Of a stretch of 64,000 nt of DNA, positions 1-8,450 are shown piece after piece. Position 1 is the stretch's first letter, and each line of letters opens with the position of its first letter. The stretch covers positions 310,001-374,000 of the forward strand of contig NZ_JBGUAY010000004.1 in assembly GCF_041821025.1 (NCBI RefSeq), in the 5' to 3' direction. The notes below the pieces were generated by a model, which was not told where the DNA came from, made no database searches, and saw only the letters and a list, made by a program, of their open reading frames with translations. Source of the DNA: Egicoccus sp. AB-alg6-2 (lineage in GTDB: Bacteria; Actinomycetota; Nitriliruptoria; Nitriliruptorales; Nitriliruptoraceae). The position numbers were made by a program, and so were the translations under genes.

Positions 1-1412
1 TTGGGCGTGCCGTGGAACCGGATCAGGGTGTCGCGCCCCGACGTGGTGTTCCAGTTGAGGGCGCGGGGACCGAGCGGGTTGTCCGGGCCGGGTCCGATGC
101 GCTCGGGCATGTCGGCCCCCCAACGGTCGGGGGCCGGGTTCACCCAGGTCGGCTCGAAGCGCTTGGCGCCGATGACGAACGTGCCGGTCGGCGTGGGACT
201 GTTGTTCGTGCCGACCGCGACGGGCCAGGTCCGTTGCCGGTCGGCGCCCCGGTACAGGTGCAGCTCGCGGGCGGACTGGTCGAGCAGGAGCACCGTCCCG
301 AAGCTGTCGGCCGTGACCGAAGGACGCGTCGTCACGAGCTCGAGCTGCACCTCGGCGGTCTCGCCCGCCAGGGCACGCGCCAGCTCGGCCCGGGCTTCCG
401 CGCGGTCGAGGGAGACGCCGGTGCGCTCGGGCCGCACGGTGAACGCGCCGTCGACGAACGTGATCTCGGCGTCGCGGCGCGCCACCACGTGGTCCGCGGC
501 CAGCTCGTCGACGACTGCGGCGACCTCGGCGTCGTCGATGTCGAGTTCGATCGGGCCGAGCTCGATCTGCCCGGTCGAGGCCGCACGGGCGAGGGCGCCG
601 TCGAGCACGGCCGCGGCGTTGCTGCCGGCACCGAGCTCGCGCGGCGTCACCGTCCGTTCGTCGTCGGCGAGGTGGACGGTGACGGCGTGGTCGTAGGCGC
701 TGCGCACCGCGGCCTCGACCGCGTCGGCGACCTCGCGCACGAGGTCGGTGTCGAGCTGCGGGGGAAGCTCGGCGACGGTCAGCTCGGCGTGGTCGTCCTC
801 GCCGGCCAGCAGGCCCCGGAGTGCTTCCTCGGCGCCTGCACGGTCGAGCTGACGACCGGTGACCGCGGCGTCGACGTGGGCCCCGTCGGCGTCCCAGGCC
901 GCATAGGCGTCGGTGGCCGGCCGGTCGATGTCGTCGGCCACCCCGGCGACGAAGGACTCGATGCCGGACTCCGGGACGTCGATCCCGACCTCGGCGGCGA
1001 AGCTGGCGGTGCCGTTGGCCCACCGCATGCGCGCGAGGTCGCCGAATCCTGCGGCGTCGGTGTGCGCTCGTGCCTCGGCGACGGCGGCCTCGACGTCGGC
1101 GACGCCACCGAGCCCGCGGGCCGTCGTGGTCCAGGTCTTCGACCCGTCGGTCAGCGTCAGCTCGCGGTCCAGGCGGGCCGCGAGGTGGTCGCGGACGGCC
1201 TCGGTCGCCTCGTCGGCGGTCTGACCGCCCACGGGCACCGAGGCGATCGTCGTCCCCGGCAGCAGGCGGCCCTCGTCGCGGAGCTGGTCCCCCCAGGCGA
1301 CGGTCGCGGCACTCATGGCCGTTCCGAGCGCCAGCAGGACCACCAGGAAGGCCCCGACGATGATCGTGCCCCGACTCGGCCGCGCCCGGGCGGCCGTACG
1401 CCTCGTCTGCAT
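1..1412 (-). CDS. L,D-transpeptidase (YkuD type) with PG-binding-like repeats, 3' end outside window
   Basis: Membrane-anchored cell-wall enzyme expected to form 3-3 peptidoglycan cross-links outside the membrane. The 470 codons visible start at ATG 1412, behind a weak GGGACG. Residues 1-15 are Arg-rich, and one hydrophobic segment (about 16-38) is followed by two extracellular repeats of the PG_binding_4/VanW-associated type. The C-terminal part has the YkuD-like stretch TVLLLDQSARELHLYRG, then a PTPTG turn, and breaks off at RFHGTP, just before the SHGC catalytic cysteine motif the family requires. The catalytic residue itself is therefore not seen. It lies downstream of dnaE on the same strand, about 140 nt away, so it probably has its own promoter. 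Family assignment is fairly secure; catalysis is inferred. Confidence 0.8.
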   Translation of the reverse strand, partial: MQTRRTAARARPSRGTIIVGAFLVVLLALGTAMSAATVAWGDQLRDEGRLLPGTTIASVPVGGQTADEATEAVRDHLAARLDRELTLTDGSKTWTTTARGLGGVADVEAAVAEARAHTDAAGFGDLARMRWANGTASFAAEVGIDVPESGIESFVAGVADDIDRPATDAYAAWDADGAHVDAAVTGRQLDRAGAEEALRGLLAGEDDHAELTVAELPPQLDTDLVREVADAVEAAVRSAYDHAVTVHLADDERTVTPRELGAGSNAAAVLDGALARAASTGQIELGPIELDIDDAEVAAVVDELAADHVVARRDAEITFVDGAFTVRPERTGVSLDRAEARAELARALAGETAEVQLELVTTRPSVTADSFGTVLLLDQSARELHLYRGADRQRTWPVAVGTNNSPTPTGTFVIGAKRFEPTWVNPAPDRWGADMPERIGPGPDNPLGPRALNWNTTSGRDTLIRFHGTP

Positions 1413-1438
1413 CTGTTGCGTCCCCGTATCAGATTGCC

Positions 1439-1462
1439 CTGCGCCCGCGACGCGGCGCGCAG
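1439..1462 (-). terminator. hairpin downstream of dnaE
   Basis: Imperfect inverted repeat in the 141-nt gap between dnaE and the L,D-transpeptidase gene. A 6-bp outer stem (CTGCGC with GCGCAG) and a 4-bp inner stem (CCGC with GCGG) are separated by one bulged base, with a 3-nt loop. There is no U-tract. It may end the dnaE transcript. Otherwise the gap shows no convincing promoter. Confidence 0.35.
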
Positions 1463-1553
1463 GTCGAGGATAACCAGGACACCCGTCCCTGCCGACGGCG
1501 TGCGCCTGCCGGGAAGGCCAGGATCCGATGCAACCGATGGAGGTCGTCGAGCG

Positions 1554-4500
1554 TCAGGTCAGGGCCGGTTCCCGCTCCCGTGAACGTCGCCACCGTGGCT
1601 CGTCGTCCTCGGCGCCGAAGGTCTTGTCGCCGGCGTCGTCGTCGACCGAGTCGGGGCCGAAGGCGGCCTTGATCTCGCCGAAGAGCCCGGGGCGCCGTTC
1701 GACGCGGAGATCGTCCCCGAGTCGGTAGGTCCGGCTGGCGCCGTCGGGCGTGCGCACCTGCAGGTGCACCGGGACGGCGCCCTGGTGGTGCACCAGGACG
1801 TCCTTGAGGCGGCGGACGGCATCGGCGGTGCACTGTTCGGCGGCGAAGCGCACGACGACCGGCGACCCGAGCGCCTCGGACAGGTCGGGGGCCGACACGC
1901 GGTTGGCCTGCAGCTTGATGGCCTCGTCGCGGATCTCGAGGCGCCCCGTCACGACCAGCACCGCGTCCTCGACCAGCACCTCGTGGGCGGCGCGGTAGGT
2001 GTTCGGCCAGAAGACGACCTCGACGTTACCGGTGAGGTCCTCGAGGGTCGCGACCAGGTAGGTGTCGCCCTTCTTCGTGAACTTCTTGGTCAGGCCGGTG
2101 AGCACGCCGCCGACGGTGACGTTGTCGGAGTCGTTCTTCTCGCGCAGGCCGGCGCAGCTGGTGTCCACGTGGCGTTCGATCACCCGCTCGGTGCCGAACA
2201 GCGGATGGTCCGAGACGTACAGGCCCAGCATCTCGCGCTCGAACTTGAGCAACTGCGACTTGTCGAACTCGTCGCCGGGGATCTCGGGCGCGTCGTCGAG
2301 GTCGACCGCGTCACCGCCGCCGTCGTCACCGAACAGCGACAGGAACCCGGCGGCCTCGTCCTTCTTCGCCTTCTGGGCCGTGTCGACCATCAGCTCGTAG
2401 ACCGCGAGCAACCCCTTGCGCGTGTGTCCGAGCGACGAGAAGGCCCCCGCGAGGATCAGGTTCTCGATCGTGCGCTTGTTCAGCACGCTGCCGTCGACCT
2501 TGGCACAGAAGTCGGCGAAGTCGGCGAAGACCCCCTTCTCGGCGCGGGCGCGCACGATCTGCTCGACGATGCCCTCGCCGACGCCGCGGACGGCGGACAG
2601 GCCGAACAGGATCTCGTCCCCACGGGGGGTGAAGTCGCTGCCCGAGGTGTTGATGTCGGGCGGGAGCACGTCGATGCCCATGCGCCGACACTCGTTGAGG
2701 TACAGCGGCTTGTTGTCCTTGTGGTTCTTCACGCTGGTCAGCAGCGCCGCCATGTACTCGACCGGGTAGTGGGCCTTGAGCCAGGCGGTCTGGTAGCTGA
2801 TGACGCCGTAGGCGACCGTGTGCGACTTGTTGAACCCGTACTCGGCGAACTTCTCGATCAGCCCCCACAGGTTGGACATCAGCGCGCGGTCGTAGCCGTT
2901 GGCGACGCCACCGGTGATGAACTGGTCCTTGAAGGACTCCATCAGGTCGCGCTTCTTCTTGCCGACCGCCTTGCGCAGACCGTCGGCGTCCGACATCGTG
3001 AAGCCCGCCAGGTCGGTGGCGATCTTCATGACCTGTTCCTGGTAGACCACGATCGCGTAGGTGTCGCCGAGGACCGGTTCGAGGTCGGGGTGGTCGAAGG
3101 TGACCGCTTCCTGACCGTTCTTGCGGTTGGCGTAGGCGATGTGCATGTCCATCGACAGCGGACCCGGCCGGTACAGCGCGAGCAGGGCCGAGATGTCGTC
3201 GAACCGCGTCGGTCGCAGCTTCCGCACCAGGGCCTGCATGCCGGTCGAGTCGAGCTGGAACACCCCGAGCGTGAACCCGGTGGAGAGCATCTCGTAGGTC
3301 GTGGGGTCGTCCATGTCGCCGAGCAGTTCGGCGTCGTCGAGGTCGACCTCGATGCCGCGGTTGGCCTTGATGTGCCGCTCGGCGTCGGAGATGACCGTGA
3401 GGTTGCGGATGCCGAGGAAGTCCATCTTCAGCAGACCGATGGCTTCGGCCGCGCCCATCTCGTACTGGGTGACGATTTCGCCGTTGTCGGTCTTGAGCAG
3501 CGGCACGATCTCGTCGAGCGGTGACGCCCCGATGATGACCGCGGCGGCGTGGATGCCGTGCTGGCGCTTGAGGCCCTCGAGCTTCTCGGCGGTCTCGAGC
3601 ACCTTGCGGTAGGTCGGGTCGTTGCGTGCCTCACGCAGCTCGGAGGACTTCTCGTACGCCTCGGCGAGCGGCGCCTCCTTGCCCTGCACCGGTGGCGGCA
3701 TCATCTTGCAGAGCGTGTCGCCGACGCTGAAGGGCTCGTCGAGCACCCGGGCGGCATCGCGGATGGCCGACTTGGCCTTGATCGTGCCGAAGGTGACCAC
3801 CTGTGCGACGTGGTCGTCGCCGTAGCGCGACGCGGCGTAGCGGATCATCTCGCCGCGACGGCGGTCGTCGAAGTCGATGTCGATGTCGGGCATCGAGATG
3901 CGGGCGGGGTTGAGGAACCGCTCGAAGATCAGGCCGTACTTGATCGGGTCGACCCGCGTGATGTCGGTGCAGTAGGCGACCACGGACCCGCCGGCGGAGC
4001 CGCGGCCCGGGCCGACGCGGATGCCCGCGCTGCGGGCGTACTCGCACAGGTCGGCGACGATGAGGAAGTAGGCCGGAAAGCCCATGTCGTTGATGACGCC
4101 GAGCTCGTACTCGATGCGCTGGGCGACGGCGTCGGGCACCGGGTCGCCGTAGCGGGCCTTGGCGCCCTCCCACACCTTGTGGGCGAGGAACGCCGCCTCG
4201 TCCATCCCCGGTGGGCAGGGGAACTTCGGCAGCAGGTCGAGGTCGAACTCGATCCTGGCGTCGCACATCTCGTTGATGTCGAGCGTGGCGTCGAGCGCGT
4301 CGCGGTACTGGTGGTACTGCTCGCGCATCTCGCGGGCGGTCTTGACGTAGAACTGGTCGCCGGAGAACCGGAACCGGTCGACGTCGGAGATCTTCGAGCC
4401 GGTCTGGATGCACAGCAGGACGTCGTGTGCCTCGGCATCCTCGGCGTTGGTGTAGTGCGAGTCGTTGGTGATGACGGTGCGGAGCCCGAGCTCCTTGGCC

Positions 4501-5102
4501 AGCTTCTCGAGCACCGGCCAGGTCCGCTTCTGCTCCTCGATGCCGTGGTCCTGCAGTTCGACGAAGAAGCGCTCGGCGGTGTAGATGTCCCTGAAATCGC
4601 TCAGGACCTGCCTCGCCTCGGCCTCGTCGCCCTTCAGCAGGGCCTGGTTGACCTCGGATCCGAGGCATCCCGACAGCGCGATGATGCCGTCGCTGTGCCG
4701 GGCGAGCAGTTCCTTGTCGACGCGCGGCTTGTACCAGTAGCCGTCGAGGTAGGCCTGCGTGGACAGCTTGACCAGGCTGCGGTAGCCGGCGTCGTTCTGG
4801 GCCAGCGTCGTGAGGTGGAAGTACCGCTGGCGGCCGTCGGACCCGCCCAGGCGCTGGTCGCGACGCGAACCGATGGCCTGGTACAGCTCCGAGCCGAGGA
4901 TCGGGTTGACGCCCCTGGCCGTGCCCTGCCGGTAGAAGTCGGCCAGCCCGAACAGCACGCCGTGGTCGGTGATCGCGACCCCCGGTTGCTCGTCGCCGGC
5001 GACCTTGTCGAACAGCTGGCCGAGCCGCGAGGCACCGTCCAGCATCGAGTACTCGGTGTGCACGTGCAGGTGGACGAAGCTGTCGCGGCTGCCACTACCC
5101 AC
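1554..5102 (-). CDS. dnaE: DNA polymerase III alpha subunit (replicative, DnaE1 type)
   Basis: Catalytic subunit of the replicative polymerase. With GTG 5102 as start the protein is 1182 aa, the usual DnaE1 size. This start has GGGGAG 9 nt upstream; the open frame runs on to 5432, but that would overlap map by about 100 nt and add sequence foreign to the family. The order is classical: an N-terminal PHP domain with an intact metal motif (H11, H13, H15 in HLHVHTEYS), the palm with the catalytic acidic cluster PDIDIDFDD (D406, D408), then thumb, fingers, helix-hairpin-helix and a C-terminal OB domain (around TVGGVLTGLTKKFTKKGD). The intact PHP histidines contrast with the degenerate PHP of dnaE2 in this window. 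It stands alone between map and the LDT gene. Confidence 0.96.
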   Translation of the reverse strand: MGSGSRDSFVHLHVHTEYSMLDGASRLGQLFDKVAGDEQPGVAITDHGVLFGLADFYRQGTARGVNPILGSELYQAIGSRRDQRLGGSDGRQRYFHLTTLAQNDAGYRSLVKLSTQAYLDGYWYKPRVDKELLARHSDGIIALSGCLGSEVNQALLKGDEAEARQVLSDFRDIYTAERFFVELQDHGIEEQKRTWPVLEKLAKELGLRTVITNDSHYTNAEDAEAHDVLLCIQTGSKISDVDRFRFSGDQFYVKTAREMREQYHQYRDALDATLDINEMCDARIEFDLDLLPKFPCPPGMDEAAFLAHKVWEGAKARYGDPVPDAVAQRIEYELGVINDMGFPAYFLIVADLCEYARSAGIRVGPGRGSAGGSVVAYCTDITRVDPIKYGLIFERFLNPARISMPDIDIDFDDRRRGEMIRYAASRYGDDHVAQVVTFGTIKAKSAIRDAARVLDEPFSVGDTLCKMMPPPVQGKEAPLAEAYEKSSELREARNDPTYRKVLETAEKLEGLKRQHGIHAAAVIIGASPLDEIVPLLKTDNGEIVTQYEMGAAEAIGLLKMDFLGIRNLTVISDAERHIKANRGIEVDLDDAELLGDMDDPTTYEMLSTGFTLGVFQLDSTGMQALVRKLRPTRFDDISALLALYRPGPLSMDMHIAYANRKNGQEAVTFDHPDLEPVLGDTYAIVVYQEQVMKIATDLAGFTMSDADGLRKAVGKKKRDLMESFKDQFITGGVANGYDRALMSNLWGLIEKFAEYGFNKSHTVAYGVISYQTAWLKAHYPVEYMAALLTSVKNHKDNKPLYLNECRRMGIDVLPPDINTSGSDFTPRGDEILFGLSAVRGVGEGIVEQIVRARAEKGVFADFADFCAKVDGSVLNKRTIENLILAGAFSSLGHTRKGLLAVYELMVDTAQKAKKDEAAGFLSLFGDDGGGDAVDLDDAPEIPGDEFDKSQLLKFEREMLGLYVSDHPLFGTERVIERHVDTSCAGLREKNDSDNVTVGGVLTGLTKKFTKKGDTYLVATLEDLTGNVEVVFWPNTYRAAHEVLVEDAVLVVTGRLEIRDEAIKLQANRVSAPDLSEALGSPVVVRFAAEQCTADAVRRLKDVLVHHQGAVPVHLQVRTPDGASRTYRLGDDLRVERRPGLFGEIKAAFGPDSVDDDAGDKTFGAEDDEPRWRRSREREPALT

Positions 5103-5221
5103 GGGTGCACGCTCCCCGGTCTCGTCGAGCACGTCGGACGCGACCCACACGGCAACCTGCGCCGTGCAGCGTCGATCACGGCGGGGGTTCTCGGGGAAGG
5201 GCCGGCACGACGCCGACGCCA

Positions 5222-5241
5222 GAACCACACGCCTGTGGTTC
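5222..5241. promoter_or_regulatory. perfect palindrome upstream of dnaE
   Basis: GAACCACA and TGTGGTTC form a perfect 8-bp inverted repeat around CGCC, 120 nt upstream of the dnaE start in the 233-nt map-dnaE gap. It is not a LexA box: the GAAC and GTTC halves are 12 nt apart instead of 4. It could be an operator for dnaE or a hairpin ending the map transcript. Nothing else stands out in the gap. Confidence 0.4.
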
Positions 5242-5335
5242 GCGACGCTACCAGTCGGCCCTCGCCGCACCCCCCAGGCGCCGCGTTCCCCACGGGTCAC
5301 GCGCAGGGAGCGCCCGGCGGTGTTCGTCGCGGGGA

Positions 5336-6103
5336 TCAGGGCTCGGTCAGGACCAGCGGGCCGTCGTCGGTGACGGCGATGGTGTGCTCGGCGTGCGAGG
5401 CCCGTGAGCCGTCGACGGTGCGGATCGTCCACCCGTCCTCGTCGAGGCGCACGTCGTCGTTGCCGCCGGCCATGAACATCGGCTCGATCGCGATCACCAG
5501 GCCGGGCCGCAGTCGCAGGCCCCGACCGGGCTCACCCTCGTTGGGCACGGAGGGGTCCTCGTGCATCTGGCGGCCCACGCCGTGACCACCCCAGCCCTGC
5601 GGGATGCCGAAGCCCAGGCCGCGGCCGATGGCGCCGATCGCCGCCCCGACGTCACCGAGTCGCGCGCCGGGCACCGCGGCCGCGATACCGGCCGCGAGTG
5701 CGTCCTCGGCGCCCTGCCGCAACCGCTCGTCGCCGTCGCGGGGGGTACCGATGCTGAAGGTGACGGCGGCATCGCCGACCCACCCGTCGAGGATCGCCCC
5801 GAAGTCGATGCTGAGCAGGTCGCCGTCCTCCAGCGGTTCGTCGGTGGGGATGCCGTGGACGACGACGTCATTCTTGGAAGCGCAGATGACGCCGGGGAAC
5901 GGGCGCGGCGCGAAGTGGGGGTGGTAGTCGAGGAACGCCGAGGTCGCGCCGTGCTCGCGCAGCACGTCGCGGGCGACCTCGTCGAGGTCGCGCAGCGTCA
6001 CGCCGACGTCGGCGGCGGCACGCATCGCCCGGTGCGCCCGGGCGACGACGCGCCCGGCCTCGCGCAGCGCGCCGATGTCCTTGCGCGACTTGCGGATGAT
6101 CAC
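5336..6103 (-). CDS. map: methionine aminopeptidase, type I
   Basis: Cytoplasmic dimetal enzyme that removes the N-terminal methionine from nascent proteins. The protein is 255 aa from GTG 6103, which overlaps the rluD stop in a GTGA; the reading frame continues upstream but only inside rluD. All family metal and proton-transfer residues are present: H83 (VVHGIP), D100 (SIDFG), D111 (GDAAV), H174 (GHGVGR), E207 (AIEPMF) and E239 (SHAEHT). There is no N-terminal SH3-binding or zinc-finger extension as in MapB-like forms. It is the last gene of the chain running from the DksA-like gene through lspA and rluD, all joined by 4-nt overlaps. Confidence 0.96.
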   Translation of the reverse strand: MIIRKSRKDIGALREAGRVVARAHRAMRAAADVGVTLRDLDEVARDVLREHGATSAFLDYHPHFAPRPFPGVICASKNDVVVHGIPTDEPLEDGDLLSIDFGAILDGWVGDAAVTFSIGTPRDGDERLRQGAEDALAAGIAAAVPGARLGDVGAAIGAIGRGLGFGIPQGWGGHGVGRQMHEDPSVPNEGEPGRGLRLRPGLVIAIEPMFMAGGNDDVRLDEDGWTIRTVDGSRASHAEHTIAVTDDGPLVLTEP

Positions 6104-7077
6104 GGTGTCGTCTCCTCCGGCCCGTCCAGTGGCTGCCACCAGGCCGCTGGCAGCGTCAGCCCTGCGGCAGTGAGGGTCCCCACCAGGTCGTCGGGCAACG
6201 GTTCGACGACGGCGACGTCGGCACCGGTCACCGGGTGGGCGAACGCGAGTCGGCCGGCATGGAGGGCGACCCGCTCGGCCCCGAGCCGCTCGGCCAGTCC
6301 GGCCGACCCGCGATAGGTGCCGTCGGCGACGATCGGGTGCCCGAGTGCGGACAGGTGCACACGGATCTGGTGGGTCCGGCCGGTCTCGAGTGCGCAGGCG
6401 AGCAACGAGACGGCCTGCCCCGAGGCGTTTCCGACGGCCTGGTCGAGCACCACGTACCTCGTGACCGAGGGCTTGCCGTCGTCACGCACGGCGAAGCGGG
6501 TCCGGTCGGAGGGGTCGCGTCCCAACGGCGCCTCGATGCGGCCGCGGCGGGCCCGCGGCGTACCCTGGACGACGGCGAGGTAGCGGCGCGAGATCTCGCG
6601 CCGCTGCAGCGCCCGGACCAGCTGTGCGTGTGCGGCATCGGTCTTGGCCACCACCAGCAGTCCCGAGGTGTCCCGGTCGAGGCGGTGGACGATCCCGGGC
6701 CGCTCCTGGCCGGCCGCCGCCGCCAGGGGCACGCCGGCGTCGAGCAGCGCGTCGACGAGCGTGCCGTCGGGCTGGCCGTGGCCGGGATGCACGACCAGGC
6801 CGGCCGGCTTGGCCAGGACGAGCAGGTGGTCGTCCTCGTAGCGGATGGGCGGCACCGGCGGTGGCGGGGACGGCACGACCGCCGCCGCCTCGTCGGTCAG
6901 GACCAGCTCCTGACCGGCCCGCACCCGCTGCTGCTTGCTGAGCGTGCGCCCGTCGGTGCGCACCTCCCCCGCGGCGACGCGGGCGGCCGCCCGCGAGCGG
7001 GAGACGTCGAGCAGGGCCGCCAGCGCCACGTCCAGGCGTTGGCCGTCCTGGTCCTCGGGGACGACGAAGCGGCTCAC
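6100..7077 (-). CDS. rluD: RluA/RluD-family pseudouridine synthase
   Basis: Modifies uridines in rRNA, in RluD proper the helix 69 positions of 23S rRNA. It is 325 aa from GTG 7077, overlapping the lspA stop by 4 nt. An N-terminal S4 RNA-binding domain (about residues 10-65, DVSRSRAAARVAAGEV) precedes the catalytic domain with HRLDRDTSG, where D134 is the nucleophile, and the RxHQIRVHL element near residue 240. Pairing with lspA is a conserved actinobacterial arrangement, which supports the RluD-like assignment. The exact target uridine cannot be read from sequence. Confidence 0.92.
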   Translation of the reverse strand: MSRFVVPEDQDGQRLDVALAALLDVSRSRAAARVAAGEVRTDGRTLSKQQRVRAGQELVLTDEAAAVVPSPPPPVPPIRYEDDHLLVLAKPAGLVVHPGHGQPDGTLVDALLDAGVPLAAAAGQERPGIVHRLDRDTSGLLVVAKTDAAHAQLVRALQRREISRRYLAVVQGTPRARRGRIEAPLGRDPSDRTRFAVRDDGKPSVTRYVVLDQAVGNASGQAVSLLACALETGRTHQIRVHLSALGHPIVADGTYRGSAGLAERLGAERVALHAGRLAFAHPVTGADVAVVEPLPDDLVGTLTAAGLTLPAAWWQPLDGPEETTP

Positions 7078-7661
7078 GGTGGGCCGGGGCGGTCGACGCT
7101 CGCCTCGTCGGACGCCGCGGCCTCGAGTTCGGCCCGGGCGACCCGCTCCTCGCGCCACAGCGCGGCGGTCAACAACACGAAGCCCACGGTGATGGCCGAA
7201 TCGGCGACGTTGAAGCGCGGAAAGGTGCCCCAGGCGACGAAGTCGACGACGTCGCCCTGGAAGAAGCCGCTGGTCTCGCCCACCATGTTGGGCCGCACGA
7301 GCCGGTCGATGGCGTTACCGAGTGCCCCGGCGAGCAGCAGCCCGTAGGCGCTCGCCTGCAACAGCGAGGTCGTCTGCGGCAGTGCCCGTGCGACGATCAC
7401 CGCGACGAGCACCGTCACGATCAGGAACAGCCACGTCGGCGCAGGGATGCCGAAGGCCGCGCCGGGGTTGTAGACCAGCTGCCAACCGACGGCGTCACCG
7501 AACAGCGGGGCGTACTCGCCCGGGTCGAGCCGCGTCTCGGCCAGTTCCTTCGTCGCCTGGTCGAGCACGACGACGGCGGCCGCGATCAGGACCGCCAACT
7601 GGACCGGAAGCCGCGACGCCGGCCGCGGCGCAGGGTCCGCGTCGGGTCGGGAGCTGGTCAC
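7074..7661 (-). CDS. lspA: lipoprotein signal peptidase (signal peptidase II)
   Basis: Integral membrane aspartyl protease that cuts prolipoproteins before the lipid-modified cysteine. It is 195 aa from GTG 7661, which overlaps the stop of the zinc-finger gene. There are four transmembrane segments (about 20-38, 75-93, 102-120 and 155-172). The conserved boxes NPGAAFG, GNAIDR and FPRFNVADS place the catalytic aspartates at D119 and D154. Its likely substrates include the lipobox proteins encoded elsewhere in this window (nuclease, OpuAC-like and thioredoxin-like lipoproteins). Confidence 0.95.
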   Translation of the reverse strand: MTSSRPDADPAPRPASRLPVQLAVLIAAAVVVLDQATKELAETRLDPGEYAPLFGDAVGWQLVYNPGAAFGIPAPTWLFLIVTVLVAVIVARALPQTTSLLQASAYGLLLAGALGNAIDRLVRPNMVGETSGFFQGDVVDFVAWGTFPRFNVADSAITVGFVLLTAALWREERVARAELEAAASDEASVDRPGPP

Positions 7662-8035
7662 CGGCCGGTCTCGTCCCGGCGCTTGCAGTCCATGCACAGC
7701 GTCGCATAGGGCAGCGCTTCGAGCCGGGCGGTCTCGATCGCGTTCCCGCACCGTTCGCAGGTGCCGTAGGCGCCGGCGTCCATCCGTCGGAGCGCGTCGT
7801 CGATCTGCGACAGCAGCCGTCGCGCGTGGTTGGACAGCGACTGGGCGGTCTCACGCTCGAAGCTGGCCGAGCCCGCGTCCGCCGGGTCGTCGTCGAACCC
7901 GCCCTCGCGCCAGTTGTTGACGTCCGCCTCGGCGTCGAGGTCCGCGACCTGGTTGGTCAGCGTGGCACGCTCGTCGAGCAACTCCTGACGGAGACCGTCG
8001 AGCTGCTTCTTGGAGAGGGTGTTCTTGCGTGCCAT
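7658..8035 (-). CDS. TraR/DksA-type zinc-finger protein
   Basis: Small (125 aa) predicted RNA-polymerase-binding regulator. An N-terminal helical region is followed by an acidic tip (DDDPAD, residues 48-53) resembling the DksA coiled-coil tip, and a C4 zinc finger made by C93, C96, C114 and C117. ATG 8035 is preferred: it begins the MARKNTLSKKQ sequence typical of the family, and the longer frame is not conserved-looking. It heads the operon with lspA, rluD and map, and is divergent from the ileS leader. Whether it answers ppGpp as E. coli DksA does is not shown. Confidence 0.88.
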   Translation of the reverse strand: MARKNTLSKKQLDGLRQELLDERATLTNQVADLDAEADVNNWREGGFDDDPADAGSASFERETAQSLSNHARRLLSQIDDALRRMDAGAYGTCERCGNAIETARLEALPYATLCMDCKRRDETGR

Positions 8036-8126
8036 GGCGGCGGACCGTACCAGACCGATCCGGCGCCGATGCCGCCACCGACCACCGGGTGGCCGTGCCG
8101 TGCTTCCGCCACGTGACCACGCGCCG

Positions 8127-8132
8127 TATGCT
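8127..8132 (+). promoter_or_regulatory. -10 element of the ileS leader
   Basis: TATGCT fits the TAnnnT -10 pattern seen repeatedly in this window and lies just before the T-box leader. The best -35 at 17-nt spacing is weak (TTCCGC, 8104-8109). Predicted transcription start is near 8139. Confidence 0.5.
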
Positions 8133-8138
8133 GGCACG

Positions 8139-8450
8139 AGCACCACGACGCTGTGACACGGACACGGCGGCGGGACCACACGCGCGACGAGCGAACCGGG
8201 ACGGTGAAAGCCGGTGGCGCGTGCCCGGCGTCATCACCGTCGAGCGGCCGTCACGAAGCCCGGGCCGCCCGGGTGCGTAGTGGCGGACGGTCCCCGCACG
8301 ACACGCGGGCCGACCCGGATCCTGTGGGCGGAAGCCAACGAAGCGGGCCCGCCGACCCCCCGGTCCGGCAGGTCAACGAGGGTGGTACCGCGGCGTCACG
8401 ACGTCGTCCCTCGGGAAGCGAGCCGGCATCCGCCCCGCCCCGAGGTCCCC
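8139..8450 (+). promoter_or_regulatory. translational T-box riboswitch of ileS
   Basis: Fills most of the 415-nt gap between the DksA-like gene and ileS. The T-box signature AGGGTGGTACCGCG is at 8379-8392. CGAGGG (8377-8382) pairs with CCCTCG (8408-8413) to make the antisequestrator. The same 3' strand, CCTCGG (8409-8414), can instead pair with CCGAGG (8440-8445), which contains the ileS Shine-Dalgarno GAGG. Binding of uncharged tRNA should therefore expose the ribosome site, so control is on translation, as known for actinobacterial ileS T-boxes. An ATC followed by A at 8233-8235 is the likely isoleucine specifier. No terminator with a U-tract is present. Confidence 0.88.

Noticed and set aside
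12-1583. Long rightward open frame opposite the L,D-transpeptidase and dnaE end
   Set aside because: GC-rich shadow: no conserved motif, low-complexity Arg/Gly/Pro/Asp sequence, and the opposite strand carries clear protein families. The same holds for rightward frames 1764-3524 and 3549-5585, and the leftward frame 8373-10847.
5103-5432. N-terminal extension of dnaE to 5432
   Set aside because: Would overlap map by almost 100 nt and adds about 110 residues with no family similarity; the GTG at 5102 has a good ribosome site and gives the standard length.
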